A stretch of DNA of 64,000 nucleotides, from assembly GCF_011927695.1 (NCBI RefSeq), contig NZ_JAATJE010000003.1, positions 19,951 through 83,950 on the forward strand. The letters run 5' to 3'. The notes below the pieces were generated by a model. It searched no databases, had not been told where the DNA came from, and was given only the letters and a program-made list of their open reading frames with translations. Below are positions 17,098 through 25,187 of this stretch, in pieces. A program made the translations under genes and the position numbers. This DNA is from Sphingomonas jejuensis. Lineage in GTDB: Bacteria; Pseudomonadota; Alphaproteobacteria; Sphingomonadales; Sphingomonadaceae. The stretch's first letter is position 1. Each line of letters starts with the position of its first letter.

Positions 17098-17583
17098 ATG
17101 AGCACGTCCCACCGCCGCATCCAGATCGTCCTCGTACTCTACGTCGCGTTCGTGTTCGTCCAGTCGCTCTTCTTCAAGTTCACGAACTCGCCCGAGACCG
17201 TCTACATCTTCGGCACGCTCGACGAGTGGGCGGGAGGCCTGGGCTTGCCCGGCCTGTTCGCGCCTAACGGCATCTTCTCGCAATACGTGATCGGCTCGGC
17301 CGAGCTCGTGGCGAGCGCCGCCCTCCTCGCCAGCCTCTCGGCCCGCTTCCGGTCGCTGCGCCCCTACGCCGCGCTTCTCTCCATGGGCGTGATCTCCGGC
17401 GCGATCCTGTTCCACCTGTTCACGCCGCTGGGCGTGTCGGTGCTCAACGCCGACGGCACCCGCGACGGCGGCCTGCTGTTCGGGATGGCGTGCGGCGTGT
17501 GGCTCGCCTCGGCCGCGCTGATCTGGCTCAACCGCGACCGCGTCGCCCTGCCCGGCGCGCTGCGCCGGGCGGTGGCGGCCTGA
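17098..17583 (+). CDS. DoxX-like four-helix membrane protein
   Basis: 161 residues from ATG 17098, which has AAGGAG eight bases upstream; the GTG at 17089 is rejected. There are four hydrophobic segments (IQIVLVLYVAFVFVQSLFF, the VIGSAELVASAALLAS region, ALLSMGVISGAILFHLF and LFGMACGVWLASAALIWL). The PETVYIF and GSAELV elements fit DoxX/DUF-type small membrane proteins linked to redox stress. Likely co-transcribed with the YHS gene upstream. Confidence 0.72.
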   Translation: MSTSHRRIQIVLVLYVAFVFVQSLFFKFTNSPETVYIFGTLDEWAGGLGLPGLFAPNGIFSQYVIGSAELVASAALLASLSARFRSLRPYAALLSMGVISGAILFHLFTPLGVSVLNADGTRDGGLLFGMACGVWLASAALIWLNRDRVALPGALRRAVAA

Positions 17584-17609
17584 GCCGCGCCGGCGAAGGG
17601 AGGCTCGCC

Positions 17610-18209
17610 ATGGACGCCTGGCTCACGGACACGATCACCGGCTATGCCGCGTCGCCGGTGCTGCTGTTCGCCGCCCTCTTCCTCCTCACCTTCGTGCAGG
17701 AGGACGCGGTCAGCGTGACGGCGGGCCTGCTCTCGGCACGCATGGTGATCGACCCCGTGCCGGCCGTCGCCGCCGTCGTCCTCGGCACGGTCGTCGGCGA
17801 CCTGGCCCTCTACGCCGCCGGCCGCTGGCTGGCCGACACCCGGCCCGTCCGCAGGCTGCGCGCCGCGAGCGGGCCGCTCGAGGGCCGGCTGCGGCGGCAG
17901 GGCCTGCTCGCCGTCGCCGCCGCGCGCTTCGTGCCCGGCACCCGTCTCCCCGTCTTCCTCGGCAGCGGCGTCGTCGGCACGCCGCTGGCGGCGTCGACCC
18001 TGGTCATCTCGCTGACCACCCTCGCCTGGACACCGGGCCTGTTCTACCTCGGCTACGGTGCGGGCGAGCACGTGCTGGCTATGATCACGCCCTCCTCCGG
18101 ACTGATGGTCGCCGCACTGCTCGCAGCGGTCTGGTTCGCGCCGAACATCGTCCGTCGAGGCGTCAGCCTGGTCCGCCCGGCGACGGCCGTCGCGGCGGCG
18201 GGGGCCTGA
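17610..18209 (+). CDS. DedA/VTT-family membrane protein
   Basis: 199 residues from ATG 17610; the upstream open frame to 17490 overlaps the previous gene. Typical VTT/DedA features: FVQEDAVSVTAGLLSA near the N-terminus, GTVVGDLALYAAGRW, and FVPGTRLPVFLGSGVVGTPL, an Arg/Pro motif of the membrane re-entrant loop. Members are implicated in undecaprenyl phosphate or phospholipid flipping and proton-dependent transport. The start is 26 bases after the DoxX-like stop, with GGGAGG upstream. Confidence 0.8.
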   Translation: MDAWLTDTITGYAASPVLLFAALFLLTFVQEDAVSVTAGLLSARMVIDPVPAVAAVVLGTVVGDLALYAAGRWLADTRPVRRLRAASGPLEGRLRRQGLLAVAAARFVPGTRLPVFLGSGVVGTPLAASTLVISLTTLAWTPGLFYLGYGAGEHVLAMITPSSGLMVAALLAAVWFAPNIVRRGVSLVRPATAVAAAGA

Positions 18210-18212
18210 CCC

Positions 18213-19049
18213 GTGACCGACCCGACCGGTCCGGAGCAGGACGTGGCGGCACCCCGCTTCCGGCTCAACGCGCATGCCGATGTCGGCGTGGAGGTGCTGC
18301 ACGCTTCGCTCCGCGACCACCACTTCGACCCGCACTTCCACGAGACCTACCTGGTCGGCTTCACCTGCGGCGGCGTCGAGCGCTTCTCCCAGTCCGGCCG
18401 GCCGGAGGTGTCGCTGCCCGGGCAGGTCAGGGTCGCCGAACCCGGCGCGGTTCACACCGGTGAGCCGGGCGACGATCAGCCCTGGCGCTACGTCGCCCTC
18501 TACTTCGGCGCGGAGGCGTTCGCCGACCTGCGGCCGGAGGCACCCGCCGCTCCCGTCTTCGAGAAGGCGGTGCTCGACGATCCCCAGCTCTTCCGCATCG
18601 GCCTCGATCTCGCCGACGCCCTAGCGCACGCCCTCGACCCGGCCGAGCGCGAGGAGCGGTTGGCGCTCCTGCTGATGCGCCTCAGCCGGCATCAGGTCGG
18701 CGCCGACGCCGGCGAGGTGCGGCCCGAGCCCGAGAAGATCCGGCTGGCCCGCCAGTACATCAGGGCGCGCATGGCCACGGTCGTCCGGCTCGAGGAGCTC
18801 GCGGCGGCGGTGGGCTTCAGCAAGTTCCACCTGCTCAGGACCTTCAAGGCCGCGACGGGCCTCACCCCCTGGCGCTACCAGGTGCAGCTGCGCCTCGCGT
18901 CGGCACGCGCCCTGCTCCGGGACGGCGTGCCTGCGAGCCAGGTGGCGGTCATCTGCGGCTTCTTCGACCAGAGCCACTTCACCCGGCTGTTCCGGGCCTC
19001 GTTCGGCATCACACCGGCCGCGTTCCAGTCGGCCTACAAACGGCTGTGA
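18213..19049 (+). CDS. AraC-family transcriptional regulator
   Basis: 278 residues from GTG 18213, directly after the DedA stop. An N-terminal cupin ligand domain (HFDPHFHETYLVGFTCGG, VAEPGAVHTGEPG) is followed by two helix-turn-helix units from about residue 190 (VRLEELAAAVGFSKFHLLRTFKAATGLTP and VPASQVAVICGFFDQSHFTRLFRASFG). The next gene is preceded by an 18-base site also found near 58.4 kb, a candidate operator. Likely controls the following 5-gene run. Confidence 0.9.
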   Translation: MTDPTGPEQDVAAPRFRLNAHADVGVEVLHASLRDHHFDPHFHETYLVGFTCGGVERFSQSGRPEVSLPGQVRVAEPGAVHTGEPGDDQPWRYVALYFGAEAFADLRPEAPAAPVFEKAVLDDPQLFRIGLDLADALAHALDPAEREERLALLLMRLSRHQVGADAGEVRPEPEKIRLARQYIRARMATVVRLEELAAAVGFSKFHLLRTFKAATGLTPWRYQVQLRLASARALLRDGVPASQVAVICGFFDQSHFTRLFRASFGITPAAFQSAYKRL

Positions 19050-19090
19050 CCACCGCGATCACCACGGCGGCCCTGGGCGCGCGCGCCGAC

Positions 19091-19108
19091 CGCAACATCG
19101 TGCAAGAC
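19091..19108 (+). promoter_or_regulatory. Candidate AraC operator
   Basis: CGCAACATCGTGCAAGAC lies between the AraC gene and the ATG at 19139. A near copy, CGCAATATCGTGCCAGAC, is at 58385-58402 upstream of the OlsB-like gene (16 of 18 identical). TCGTGCAAGAC-type sites near cupin AraC genes are a pattern I have seen in proteobacteria; the link here is inference. Confidence 0.45.
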
Positions 19109-19138
19109 CGTTCAACGCCACGGCCCACCTTGCGCCCC

Positions 19139-20413
19139 ATGAACGCGACCCGCCCGGTCCAGACGACTCGCAGGCAGGAGAACGGCCTCGCGCTCACGAC
19201 CGACGATCCCGCGATCGTTGCGGCCGTGGACGCTCTGGAGGCGGAGCTGCTCCGCTACGGCAAGGGGGTCGGTCGCTACCTCGACGGCCCCGCCGCGGCG
19301 AGCGACTGCGCGCTCGCGGTCGCCTACGCCGCCGCCGTCCACCTGTTCGCGCTGACCACCGAGGGCCGGGCGCGGGCGATGCCGCTCGTCGGGCGGGCCC
19401 TGCGCCTCGCCAGATCCGCCACCGCGCGCGAGCGCACGGTGGTCGAGGCCGTGGCGCACTGGGCGGCCGGTGACACCGCGCGCGCGACCGCGCTCCACAT
19501 GGAGGTCGCGCGGCGATGGCCCGCCGACCTCGTCTCCGCAAAAATCTGCCAGTTCCACCAGCTCAACGCCGGCGACTTCTCGGGCATGCTCGCCTGCACC
19601 GGCGCGCTGGTCGGGGCGCTGCCGGACAACGGCTGGACGCTCGGCATGCACGCCTTCGCGCTCGGCCAGACGGGCGACCTCGCCGGTGCGGAGCGCGCGG
19701 GGCGGGCGGCGGCGGCGCTGAATGCGGACCCCTGGGCGCACCACGCCGTCGCGCATGTCCTCGATGACGCCGGACGAGCGGCCGAGGGACGCGCGTGGAT
19801 GCGCGAGCACGGCCGGGTCTGGGAGGACTGCTCGTCCTTCATGTATACCCACAACTGGTGGCACGCGGCGCTGTTCGAGATCGGGCTGGGCGATCACGGC
19901 GCCGCGCTCGCGCTTTTCGACGAGCGGGTCTGGGGCGTCCGGCGCGACTGCTGCCAGGACCAGGTCAACGCGGTGTCGCTGCTCGTGCGCTTCGAGCTGC
20001 TGGGCATCGACGTCGGCGATCGATGGGACGACCTCGCGCCGCATCTGGAAAAGCGGATCGGCGATCAGGCCAACGCCTTCGTCGACCTCCACTATGCCTA
20101 CGGCCTGGCGCGGGCCGGTCGCGACGGTGCGGTCGAACGGCAGCTCGCAGCTCTGCGCACGGGTGGCGAAGCGGGCGAGCCGCCGGCTCGCGCGTTCCGC
20201 GACGCGGTGGCGATGGCGGCCGAGGGCATGGCGGCGCACGCGCGCGGCGACCATGGTCGCGCCGCCGCGCGGCTCGCCGCGGTCGGCGGGCATCTGCCCG
20301 CCTTCGGGGGCAGCCGCACCCAGCGCCGGCTGGTCGACCTAGTCCGCGAGGACAGCGCCCGGCGCGCCGGCGCGGGCGCCCGGATGCCCGGGCGGAGCGC
20401 GGCGCGCGCGTGA
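19139..20413 (+). CDS. TTC38-like tetratricopeptide protein
   Basis: 424 residues from ATG 19139. A GTG at 19046 is open but would place the candidate operator inside the gene. The protein is all-helical with TPR-like units (HAFALGQTGDLAGAERAGRAAAAL, HHAVAHVLDDAGRAAEGRAWM). It has the strong TTC38 signature FMYTHNWWHAALFEIGLGD and YGLARAG. The biochemical role of bacterial TTC38 relatives is unknown; they are probably protein-protein scaffolds. Its stop overlaps the next GTG by 4 bases. Confidence 0.8.
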   Translation: MNATRPVQTTRRQENGLALTTDDPAIVAAVDALEAELLRYGKGVGRYLDGPAAASDCALAVAYAAAVHLFALTTEGRARAMPLVGRALRLARSATARERTVVEAVAHWAAGDTARATALHMEVARRWPADLVSAKICQFHQLNAGDFSGMLACTGALVGALPDNGWTLGMHAFALGQTGDLAGAERAGRAAAALNADPWAHHAVAHVLDDAGRAAEGRAWMREHGRVWEDCSSFMYTHNWWHAALFEIGLGDHGAALALFDERVWGVRRDCCQDQVNAVSLLVRFELLGIDVGDRWDDLAPHLEKRIGDQANAFVDLHYAYGLARAGRDGAVERQLAALRTGGEAGEPPARAFRDAVAMAAEGMAAHARGDHGRAAARLAAVGGHLPAFGGSRTQRRLVDLVREDSARRAGAGARMPGRSAARA

Positions 20414-21237
20414 GGCCGCCCGGCGTCCTGGCGCTCGCTTTGCCGCTGCTCGGCTGCGGCATGCCCGACACGCCCGGGCCCGACGAGGCGAAGGCGGACG
20501 GGATCGAGCGCGCCTCCTACGCCGTGCCGGGCGCGGCGACGCGGGTCTCCTATCTCCGCGCTGGCGACCCCGGCGACCGCCGCGTCATCCTTGTTCATGG
20601 CACGCCCGGCTCCGCCGATGGCTGGGCCAGGTTCCTCGCCCGCCCGCCCGCGGGTGTCGAGCTGGTGGCGATCGATCGGCCCGGCTTCGGTGCGACGACG
20701 CCGTCCAACGCCGTTCCCTCCCTCGCGGCGCAGGCGGCCGCGATCGCGCCGCTGCTCGTCGAGCATGACGGCCGGTGGCCGATCCTGGTCGGCCACTCGC
20801 TGGGTGCGCCGGTCGCGGCGCAGGTCGCGCTGGACAACCCGGGCCGGGTCGGCGGCCTCGTGCTCCTTGCGGGCTCGTTCGACCCGGCGCTGGAGCACGT
20901 CTACGCGGTCCAGCGCATGGGCGAGTGGCCGGGCATCCGGTCGGCGCTGCCCCGGTCGCTGCGCAACGCCAACGTCGAGCTGATGGCGCTCAAGCCGCAG
21001 CTGGAGGCGCTCGCTCCTAGGCTCGCACGGCTGCGCTGCCGGGTTGCGGTGGTGCACGGGACGGAGGACAGGCAGGTGCCCTATGCGAACGTCGCCTTCC
21101 TCCGGACGCGGCTAGCGGCCGCGCGGCTGACAGTGCGGAGCCTGAAAGGCGTGAACCACTTCCTCCCCTGGAACAGCCAGGAGATCGTCGAGGAGACGAT
21201 CGCGTCGCTGCTCGCCGAGGAGCCCGGCCGTTGCTGA
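20410..21237 (+). CDS. Lipoprotein alpha/beta hydrolase
   Basis: 275 residues from GTG 20410, chosen because it gives a proper lipoprotein signal: VLALALPLLGC with lipobox LLGC at about residue 16. The mature part is an alpha/beta hydrolase: oxyanion motif VHGTPGSADGW, nucleophile GHSLGAP, late Asp in HGTEDRQVPY, and His in KGVNHFLPW. The full Ser-Asp-His triad is in place. It is coupled by overlaps to the TTC38-like and ATP-grasp genes. Substrate unknown. Confidence 0.82.
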   Translation: MRPPGVLALALPLLGCGMPDTPGPDEAKADGIERASYAVPGAATRVSYLRAGDPGDRRVILVHGTPGSADGWARFLARPPAGVELVAIDRPGFGATTPSNAVPSLAAQAAAIAPLLVEHDGRWPILVGHSLGAPVAAQVALDNPGRVGGLVLLAGSFDPALEHVYAVQRMGEWPGIRSALPRSLRNANVELMALKPQLEALAPRLARLRCRVAVVHGTEDRQVPYANVAFLRTRLAAARLTVRSLKGVNHFLPWNSQEIVEETIASLLAEEPGRC

Positions 21238-22343
21238 GCGCCGCGCCCGACGTCGTCCCGCATCGCGGCATGCCGCCGCTCGACGACGCCCCGCCGCTGT
21301 CGCGCTTCGAGTTCTGGCCGGCGTGGCGCTTCTACGCGCCCGTGTGGATCTGGGCCGCGTTACTGTCTGTGCGACACCTCGGCGCGCGGCTGCCGCTGCT
21401 GGCCAACCCGGGGCTGCCCGCAGGCGGGCTCGTCGGCGAGGTCAAGTCGGAGGTGCTGGACCTTGTCGGTGCGGACCAGCGCGAATGGATCGCGCCCTAC
21501 GTCTCGCTACTCCGGCTGGGCGGTCCCGCCCCGGCGCAGGCGGCCGCCGCGCTGGCCCGGGCGCGCGCGCACGGCCTCGACCTCCCGCTCGTCGCCAAGC
21601 CGGAGCTCGGCTGTCGCGGCGCGGGGGTGCGGCCGATCCGCACGGAAGGCGAGCTCGTCGACTATGTCTCGCGCTTCCCCTTCGGGGAGCGCTACCTGCT
21701 GCAGGCGATGGTGGACGTGCAGGGCGAGGCGGGCGTGTTCTACCAGCGCGAACCCGGCGAGGCGCGCGGGCGCGTGGTGTCGCTGACGCTCAAGTACTTC
21801 CCCCACGTGACCGGCGACGGTGTTAGCACCCTGGAGGAGCTAATCCACGCCGATGCCCGCGCCGGGCGGGTTTCCCACCTCTACCTCGACCGCCACCGGG
21901 ACCGTCTGGCGGAGGTGCTACCCGCCGGCGCGGCGTTCCGCCTCGCCTTCGCGGGCAGCCACAGCCGCGGCGCCATCTTCCGCGACGGCACGGCGCTGGT
22001 CACGCCCGCGATGGAGGAGCGGTTCGACGCCATCGCGCGCTCCATTCCGGAGTTCTGGTTCGGCCGCTTTGACGTCCGCTTCGCCGACGTCGAAGCGTTG
22101 AGGCGCGGCGAGGGCTTCCGGATCGTCGAGCTGAACGGCGCGGGCGCGGAGTCGACCCACATTTGGGACAGTCGCACCCGGCTGCGCGACGCCTACGCCA
22201 CGCTGTTCCGCCAATACGCGGCGCTGTGGCGCATCGGGGCCGAGAACCGGCGGCGCGGCTTCAGGCCGGAAGGCTGGCGCGCGTTCCTGGCACGCCGCCG
22301 CCGCGAGCGCGAGGCGACCGCCCGCTACCCGGCAACGGCGTGA
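21231..22343 (+). CDS. ATP-grasp-type carboxylate-amine ligase-like protein
   Basis: 370 residues from TTG 21231 (overlapping the previous stop); ATG 21270 is an alternative. One hydrophobic segment near the N-terminus (FYAPVWIWAALLSV). The ATP-grasp pattern runs from LPLVAKPELGCRGAGVRPI (ATP-binding Lys and glycine loop) through YLLQAMVDVQGEAGVFY to WFGRFDVRF and VELNGAGAESTHIWD, where the metal-binding Glu-x-Asn lies. Such enzymes join a carboxylate to an amine, for example in peptide-like or cell-wall products. Substrate unknown. Confidence 0.75.
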   Translation: MLSAAPDVVPHRGMPPLDDAPPLSRFEFWPAWRFYAPVWIWAALLSVRHLGARLPLLANPGLPAGGLVGEVKSEVLDLVGADQREWIAPYVSLLRLGGPAPAQAAAALARARAHGLDLPLVAKPELGCRGAGVRPIRTEGELVDYVSRFPFGERYLLQAMVDVQGEAGVFYQREPGEARGRVVSLTLKYFPHVTGDGVSTLEELIHADARAGRVSHLYLDRHRDRLAEVLPAGAAFRLAFAGSHSRGAIFRDGTALVTPAMEERFDAIARSIPEFWFGRFDVRFADVEALRRGEGFRIVELNGAGAESTHIWDSRTRLRDAYATLFRQYAALWRIGAENRRRGFRPEGWRAFLARRRREREATARYPATA

Positions 22344-23494
22344 CGGCGCTCCGGCCGCGCCGGTGCGAGCTGCCGGACGGGATGACGGCGGAGAACTGGC
22401 GCAGGCACCCGCATGCGCCCTGGGCGTTCGCCAATCCGGCGGCATTCCTGCCGACCGCCGCCGTGCGCAAGGTCGCCCCGGTCCGCCCGCTTCCGGCGGG
22501 TGAGCCGCTGCTGCTGCCCGCCGGCGTGCCGATGGAACGCGGCGTCGCGTCGCTCGCACATGTTCTGCGCGAAACTCACGCCGACGGCCTGATCGTCCTC
22601 CACCGCGGCGCCGTCGTCTACGAGCACTACGCGGCCGCGACCTCCGCCAGCAGCCGGCACCACTGCTTCTCGATCACCAAGGCCGTGTTCGGGCTCGCGG
22701 CCGAGCTGCTGCTCGCTGAGGGTGCCTTGAGCCCCGACCTGCGCGCGGCCGATGTCGCGCCCGAGCTGGCGGGCTCCGCATTCGCGGACGCGACGCTGCG
22801 CTCGTTGCTCGACATGCGCGACGGTGTCGCGTTCGACGAAGATTACGGCAACCCCGGCGCGGCGATCCACCTTTACTCCCGGCACTTCTGGGGAAGCGGC
22901 GAGGGCGGCGTGCTCGCGGCGCTGCGCGACCTGAAGGCGCCGACGAACGCGGGCGCGCCGTTCCTCTACCGGACGCCGGCCTTCGACGCCGCCGGGCTGG
23001 CGCTGGAGCGCGCGACCGGCGCGCCGCTGCCGGACCTGGTGTCCCGCCTGATCTGGCGCCGGATCGGCGCCGCCAACCCGGCGCGCTGGGTCGAGGACAC
23101 GGGCGGGCGGGCGATCGCGGCAACCGGCTTCGCCTGCACGCTGCGCGACCTCGCGCGGCTCGGCGACGCGGTCGGGGCCGCGGTCCGCGGCGAAGGCGAC
23201 CCCGCATGGCTCCGCGCCGGCCGGGCACTGATGGACGGCGGCTGCCGCGACGCGTTCGCGCGCGGAGCCAACGCGACGCGCCCCGGCTGGTCGTATCGCG
23301 CCGGCTGGTGGGTCGACCATCCGACGGGCGCGCTCAACGCACTCGGGGTGTTCGGCCAGCGGCTGCATGTGGCTTCGGAGGAAGAGGTCGTCATCGCCCG
23401 GTTCGGGTCGCACCCGGTCGCGTCCAACCAGGCGACCGACGCCGTCCACGCGCGGCTGTTCGCGGCCATTCGGGATGAGCTGCGTGGCCGTTGA
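22340..23494 (+). CDS. Serine hydrolase of the beta-lactamase/esterase (class C-like) family
   Basis: 384 residues from GTG 22340 (4-base overlap). The SxxK motif is FSITKAVFGLAAELLL, and RSLLDMRDGVAFDEDY and YRTPAFDAAGLALE (Tyr-x-x, the YxN-like region) follow as in beta-lactamase-related esterases and amide hydrolases. No clear signal peptide, so probably cytoplasmic. Its place between the ATP-grasp gene and the acyltransferase suggests it works on the same small molecule. Confidence 0.82.
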   Translation: MTALRPRRCELPDGMTAENWRRHPHAPWAFANPAAFLPTAAVRKVAPVRPLPAGEPLLLPAGVPMERGVASLAHVLRETHADGLIVLHRGAVVYEHYAAATSASSRHHCFSITKAVFGLAAELLLAEGALSPDLRAADVAPELAGSAFADATLRSLLDMRDGVAFDEDYGNPGAAIHLYSRHFWGSGEGGVLAALRDLKAPTNAGAPFLYRTPAFDAAGLALERATGAPLPDLVSRLIWRRIGAANPARWVEDTGGRAIAATGFACTLRDLARLGDAVGAAVRGEGDPAWLRAGRALMDGGCRDAFARGANATRPGWSYRAGWWVDHPTGALNALGVFGQRLHVASEEEVVIARFGSHPVASNQATDAVHARLFAAIRDELRGR

Positions 23495-24251
23495 CGTCGC
23501 GCCGCCACGCACCCTGGGCGGGCTACCCGCGCTGGCGGGGCACCTCGCGCACGCCTTCGCGCTCGTGCCGCCCTGGTCGCTCTCCCGCTCGACGCGGCGT
23601 CGCCGCGACCTGGAGCGCCGCTTCTTCGCCCGCACGCTCCGGGCCGTCGGCGTCGAGCTGGAGGTCGTCGGCGCGCCCGTCCAAGGGCCCGGCGTCATGT
23701 TCCTCGCCAACCACCTCAGCTTCACCGACGTGCTGGCGCTGGCGCCGCTGCTCGACGCCTCGTTCGTCGCCAAGGCGGACGTGCGGCGCTGGCCGGGGAT
23801 GGGGCGGCTCGTCGAGGCGTTCGGGACGGTGTTCGTCGACCGCGACCGGCCGGCGGACGCGGCCGCGCAGGTCGAGGCGGTGGCCGCCCGGTTGCGCGGG
23901 GGCGGGCGGGTGGCGCTGTTCCCGGAGGGTACCACCTCGCGGGGCGACGGCGTGCTGCCCTTCCGGACGGCGCTGCTCGCGGCCGCGCGGCACGCGCGCG
24001 TCGTCCAGCCGATCGCGCTCGCCTACAGCGACGGCGCGCGCCGCGCCTATGTCGGCGAGGAGTCGCTGGTCGCCAACCTCGCCAGGCTGGCCCCGCACCG
24101 CGCGCGGCTCAGCATCGAGTTCCTGCCGCCGCTGCCGGACCCCAGAAGGTCGGACCGGAAGCACCTCGCGGCCGAGGCGCGCGAGGCGATCGTGCGGGCG
24201 CTCTCAGATCGGGCCGATGCGGCGCGCCCTTGGTCGCAACAGAAGGCGTAG
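23475..24251 (+). CDS. PlsC-like 1-acylglycerol-3-phosphate/lyso-acyltransferase
   Basis: 258 residues from ATG 23475, 20 bases inside the previous gene. The acyltransferase motif I NHLSFTD, motif II-like GTVFVDR, and motif III FPEGTTSRGDG are all present. It transfers an acyl chain to a lipid or amine acceptor at the membrane. PlsC-like proteins include OlsA of ornithine lipid synthesis; an OlsB-like gene occurs at 58.5 kb but far away. Last gene of the AraC-linked run. Confidence 0.85.
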   Translation: MSCVAVDVAPPRTLGGLPALAGHLAHAFALVPPWSLSRSTRRRRDLERRFFARTLRAVGVELEVVGAPVQGPGVMFLANHLSFTDVLALAPLLDASFVAKADVRRWPGMGRLVEAFGTVFVDRDRPADAAAQVEAVAARLRGGGRVALFPEGTTSRGDGVLPFRTALLAAARHARVVQPIALAYSDGARRAYVGEESLVANLARLAPHRARLSIEFLPPLPDPRRSDRKHLAAEAREAIVRALSDRADAARPWSQQKA

Positions 24252-25187
24252 ACCGGCCAGCCACGCCATAATGGCGCCCGTCATAAGCAGGTAGGCGAGC
24301 AGGCCCGACACGCTGCCCCCCGGCACCGCCCAGAGCAGCAGGCTGTCGTTGCCGCCGGGCACGAAGCTGGCCCCCGCCGCCATCAGCGCGCCGCCGCCAA
24401 GCGAGCGCAGGACCGGCACCGCGCGCGGCCGCTCCACCCTGAACCTGCCGGCGACGGTGCCGGCGACCACCGCGCCGACGAGGGTCGCCGCCCCCGTCAG
24501 CAGCGCCGGCGCGGCGACCGCCACCGGCGCGCCGCCCAGGCCGGCCGCGACCGCGCCGCGAACCGCGTCGGCGTAGGTCCAGCCCGGCGTCAACGCGAAC
24601 AGCAGCGCGCCCGCCCCGCCGAGGACGACCATCGCCGCTCGCAGCGGCCACCGCCCGGGCGCGGCCCGGTCGCCGCCGCGCGCCAGCGTCCAGGCCGCGC
24701 CCGCGACGAGCGCCGCGGACGCGGCCACCAGCAGCAGCCCCGCCGGTGACGGCGAGCCGAAGCGGTTCGGGCCGACCGGCGCGCCGCCGACCAGTCCGCC
24801 CACCATCGCGTAGCCGGCTGCGAGGCCAAGCGGCACCGCCAGGAAGCGCACCTCGCCCAGCGCGATGCGGGCCAGCGTCCCGAACAGGCAGGCGTCGTTG
24901 ACCAGCGCGCCCGCGGCGAGCAGCAGCGCGCCCGCCGCCAGCGGCGGCGCGAGCGGCGCCTCGGGCGGCAGGCCGGCGCGCATGCCCGCCGTCCAGGCGA
25001 GCGGCAGGCAGACCAGGCCCGCCACCCCGCCCGCGACCAGGAACCCGGCGAGCAGCCGCGCCCGCCCCTCGAACACAAGCTGCCTGCCGGCCGTCACCGC
25101 GCAGGTGCTGCCCTGCCCCACCGAGAAGCCGACGAGGAAGCCGAGCAGCGCCCCGAGCCCCGCGACCGTCGCGCCGACGCCGGTCAC
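24204..25187 (-). CDS. YeeE/YedE-family permease
   Basis: 327 residues from GTG 25187, whose GTGA overlaps the stop of the upstream patatin gene. It is almost wholly hydrophobic with about 8-10 membrane segments. The YeeE signature GFSVGQGSTCAVTAG near the N-terminus and ALVNDACLFGTLARIALGE in the middle carry the conserved Cys residues of thiosulfate/sulfur transport proteins; GGSVSGLLAYLLMTG follows near the end. It probably moves a sulfur compound. It ends 48 bases inside the convergent acyltransferase gene. Confidence 0.8.
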   Translation of the reverse strand: MTGVGATVAGLGALLGFLVGFSVGQGSTCAVTAGRQLVFEGRARLLAGFLVAGGVAGLVCLPLAWTAGMRAGLPPEAPLAPPLAAGALLLAAGALVNDACLFGTLARIALGEVRFLAVPLGLAAGYAMVGGLVGGAPVGPNRFGSPSPAGLLLVAASAALVAGAAWTLARGGDRAAPGRWPLRAAMVVLGGAGALLFALTPGWTYADAVRGAVAAGLGGAPVAVAAPALLTGAATLVGAVVAGTVAGRFRVERPRAVPVLRSLGGGALMAAGASFVPGGNDSLLLWAVPGGSVSGLLAYLLMTGAIMAWLAGLRLLLRPRARRIGPI

